Shown here piece after piece: positions 33,022-33,983 of a stretch of DNA of 33,983 nucleotides. The DNA is taken from the NCBI GenBank assembly GCA_031272985.1, contig JAISSU010000015.1, positions 1 through 33,983 of the forward strand, read 5' to 3'. Below the pieces are notes generated by a model. That model was not told the DNA's origin. It searched no databases and saw nothing but the letters and a program-made list of their open reading frames with translations. How positions within the stretch are numbered: position 1 is the stretch's first letter; every line of letters begins with the position of its first letter. This stretch comes from Lachnospiraceae bacterium (GTDB lineage Bacteria > Bacillota > Clostridia > Lachnospirales > Lachnospiraceae). Position numbers and translations under genes: made by a program.

Positions 33022-33422
33022 TTAGTCTGAGTTTTCTTAATTTCGCAGTCGCGGCAAGTGCCATAGAATAAAATACTGTGTGCGCTAATCGTACCGGAAT
33101 AATTCTCCTCGGCCAATCGGTGGAAATCATTGATCTTACTGTCATCAATCATCATATCCGAGACCTTCCCGCAGGAGGTGCAAAGCACGTGGTAATGACG
33201 GCTTTTGTCGGCATCGAAGCGGTCCGCCCCATCGGGAGCGGTAATCTTTTTGATCTCACCGACCTCCGTCAAAAGATTAAGATTACGGTAAACAGTTCCG
33301 AGGCTGATCCTCGGGAATTCCTGACGCACATAAGAATAAACGGTATCCGCAGTGGGATGCTCGGTAGTACTCTCCAAATATCTAATTATACATTCACGCT
33401 GTCTGCTGTATTTCATAATCAT
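33018..33422 (-). CDS. Fur-family regulator, PerR-like
   Basis: This 134-residue metalloregulator has the Fur winged helix (YSRQRECIIRYLESTTEHPTA, then ISLGTVYRNLNLLTEVGEI). The HYHVLCTSCGKV block and a C-terminal CRDC make the structural zinc site with two CxxC pairs. The DRFDADKSRHYH segment fits the regulatory metal ligands of PerR, where an Asp takes a key position, so peroxide sensing is likelier than iron control, though not certain. AAAGG lies five bases before the ATG. A second ATG two codons on is possible. No convincing PerR or Fur box is visible in the upstream 170 bases. It is convergent with the TasA-like gene, with overlapping stop codons. Confidence 0.9.
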   Translation of the reverse strand: MIMKYSRQRECIIRYLESTTEHPTADTVYSYVRQEFPRISLGTVYRNLNLLTEVGEIKKITAPDGADRFDADKSRHYHVLCTSCGKVSDMMIDDSKINDFHRLAEENYSGTISAHSILFYGTCRDCEIKKTQTN

Positions 33423-33555
33423 GTACGCCTTTAAAAATTAAATAATCAAAATAAATATCAAAAACAGGAATTAATTTTGTTTTATGCTTTACTATAGCTT
33501 TTTTACGGGGTAAATGTCAAGGGACTTTTAAATGCCGGGTTACAATAAAATCAAG

Positions 33556-33584
33556 TTGTTCAAAAGAAATAGTTGCGTTATAAT
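33556..33584 (+). promoter_or_regulatory. promoter of the AAA-ATPase-like pseudogene
   Basis: TTGTTC (33556-33561) and TATAAT (33579-33584) are 17 bases apart, and GGGAGG precedes the GTG at 33614, so expression signals appear intact. The rest of 33423-33555 is AT-rich and holds nothing else that I can support. Confidence 0.6.
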
Positions 33585-33613
33585 TACCAATATCAATGCG
33601 AGGGAGGTTTGCG

Positions 33614-33983
33614 GTGAGGTTACCGATTGGAATTCAGTCATTTCGGGATATTATTGAAGGCGGATATGTTTACGCTGATAAAACTCAGTATATTTACCGA
33701 CTAATTCAGGATGGTAAGTATTATTTTCTTTCTCGTCCGCGCCGTTTTGGGAAATCGCTTTTAGTAGACACTATGAACGAGCTTTTTTTGGGCAATCACA
33801 AACTGTTTAAAGGGCTTTGGATATCTGGTAAAGACGCAAGCTATGATTTTCTTTCTTACCCGGTATTACGGAGCGTCAGCTCGATTCTCATAATATTGAG
33901 GATGCACCTTTAGCGTCACTTTTGTTTCAAACAGGTTTTCTGACGGTTAAGAAGGCTGATTTTGTAGCGGAACCTCCGCAATA
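33614..33983 (+). pseudogene. broken AAA-ATPase / PD-(D/E)XK family gene (partial at window end)
   Basis: GTG 33614 has GGGAGG six bases upstream and starts RLPIGIQSFRDIIEGGYVYADKTQYIYRLI, the N-terminus of the PF09820-type AAA-ATPase family. The P-loop-like PRRFGKSLLVDTM and LFKGLWI follow, up to YPVLR near 33870. The frame then meets a stop at 33911. From about 33874, in the +2 shifted frame, the sequence reads QLDSHNIEDAPLASLLFQTG and continues into FLTVKKADF, which is the C-terminal part of the same family, and stays open to the window edge. The middle of the protein, probably some 200 residues, is missing and the frame is shifted. The product should be non-functional. The C-terminal nuclease-like domain would lie beyond the window. 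Confidence 0.8.

Noticed and set aside
33576..33592. PerR box upstream of the broken AAA-ATPase gene
   Set aside because: TTATAATTACCAATA matches only the first half-site of the PerR consensus, and the TATAAT is explained by the promoter.

Overview
The window looks like chromosomal DNA from a low-GC, Gram-positive anaerobe of the Bacillota, class Clostridia; a Lachnospiraceae-like relative is my best guess. Supporting signs are a protein with clostridial ChW repeats, a MecA adaptor, a SipW-type signal peptidase beside a TasA/CalY-like protein, a PerR/Fur regulator, strong Shine-Dalgarno sites and tRNA genes without encoded CCA. I see no phage, insertion sequence or CRISPR array. The only clearly decayed gene is at the right edge.

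Layout. (1) 1-7.1 kb is the end of a surface-polysaccharide and cell-wall region: UDP-galactopyranose mutase, a Wzx-type flippase, a secreted ChW-repeat/transglutaminase protein behind a long structured leader, and a minus-strand FkbH-like / acyl carrier protein / VOC operon that looks like a small acyl-ACP pathway. (2) 7.3-11.3 kb holds tRNA-Ser(GGA), a P-type Ca2+ ATPase and a MerR-type regulator. (3) 11.3-12.1 kb has no protein gene but is rich in signals: an AT-rich inverted repeat, a promoter-to-terminator unit that looks like a small RNA with a C7 loop, tRNA-Cys(GCA), and three perfect DnaA boxes. (4) 12.1-18.3 kb holds a DUF1858 redox-disulfide protein, mecA, an SPFH/zinc-ribbon protein with a duplicated 3' end, uppP, tRNA-Ala(GGC), a divergent PTS Enzyme I-like protein and a TetR regulator. 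(5) 18.5-22.4 kb is an ABC ATPase/FtsX-type permease pair divergent from the TetR gene. (6) 22.5-28.0 kb holds a membrane-anchored polysaccharide deacetylase, an M16C metalloprotease and era. (7) 28.0-30.5 kb is proBA behind a leader with its own promoter, a proline-containing short ORF and a strong intrinsic terminator. (8) 30.6-33.4 kb is a SipW-like signal peptidase with an unusual C-terminal ectodomain, its likely TasA/CalY-like substrate, and a PerR/Fur regulator. (9) 33.6 kb to the end is an AAA-ATPase/PD-(D/E)XK family gene broken by an internal deletion.

Links between genes: Glf, the flippase, UppP and the deacetylase all serve envelope polysaccharide or undecaprenyl-phosphate metabolism. 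The ChW protein, the SipW/CalY pair and the ABC-FtsX system act at the cell surface. The observations I rate highest are the candidate small RNA whose C7 loop matches the G7 ribosome-binding sites of both the MerR and TetR genes of this window, the possible proline attenuator in front of proBA, the FkbH-ACP-VOC cassette, the DnaA-box cluster, and the SipW peptidase with a fused ectodomain.
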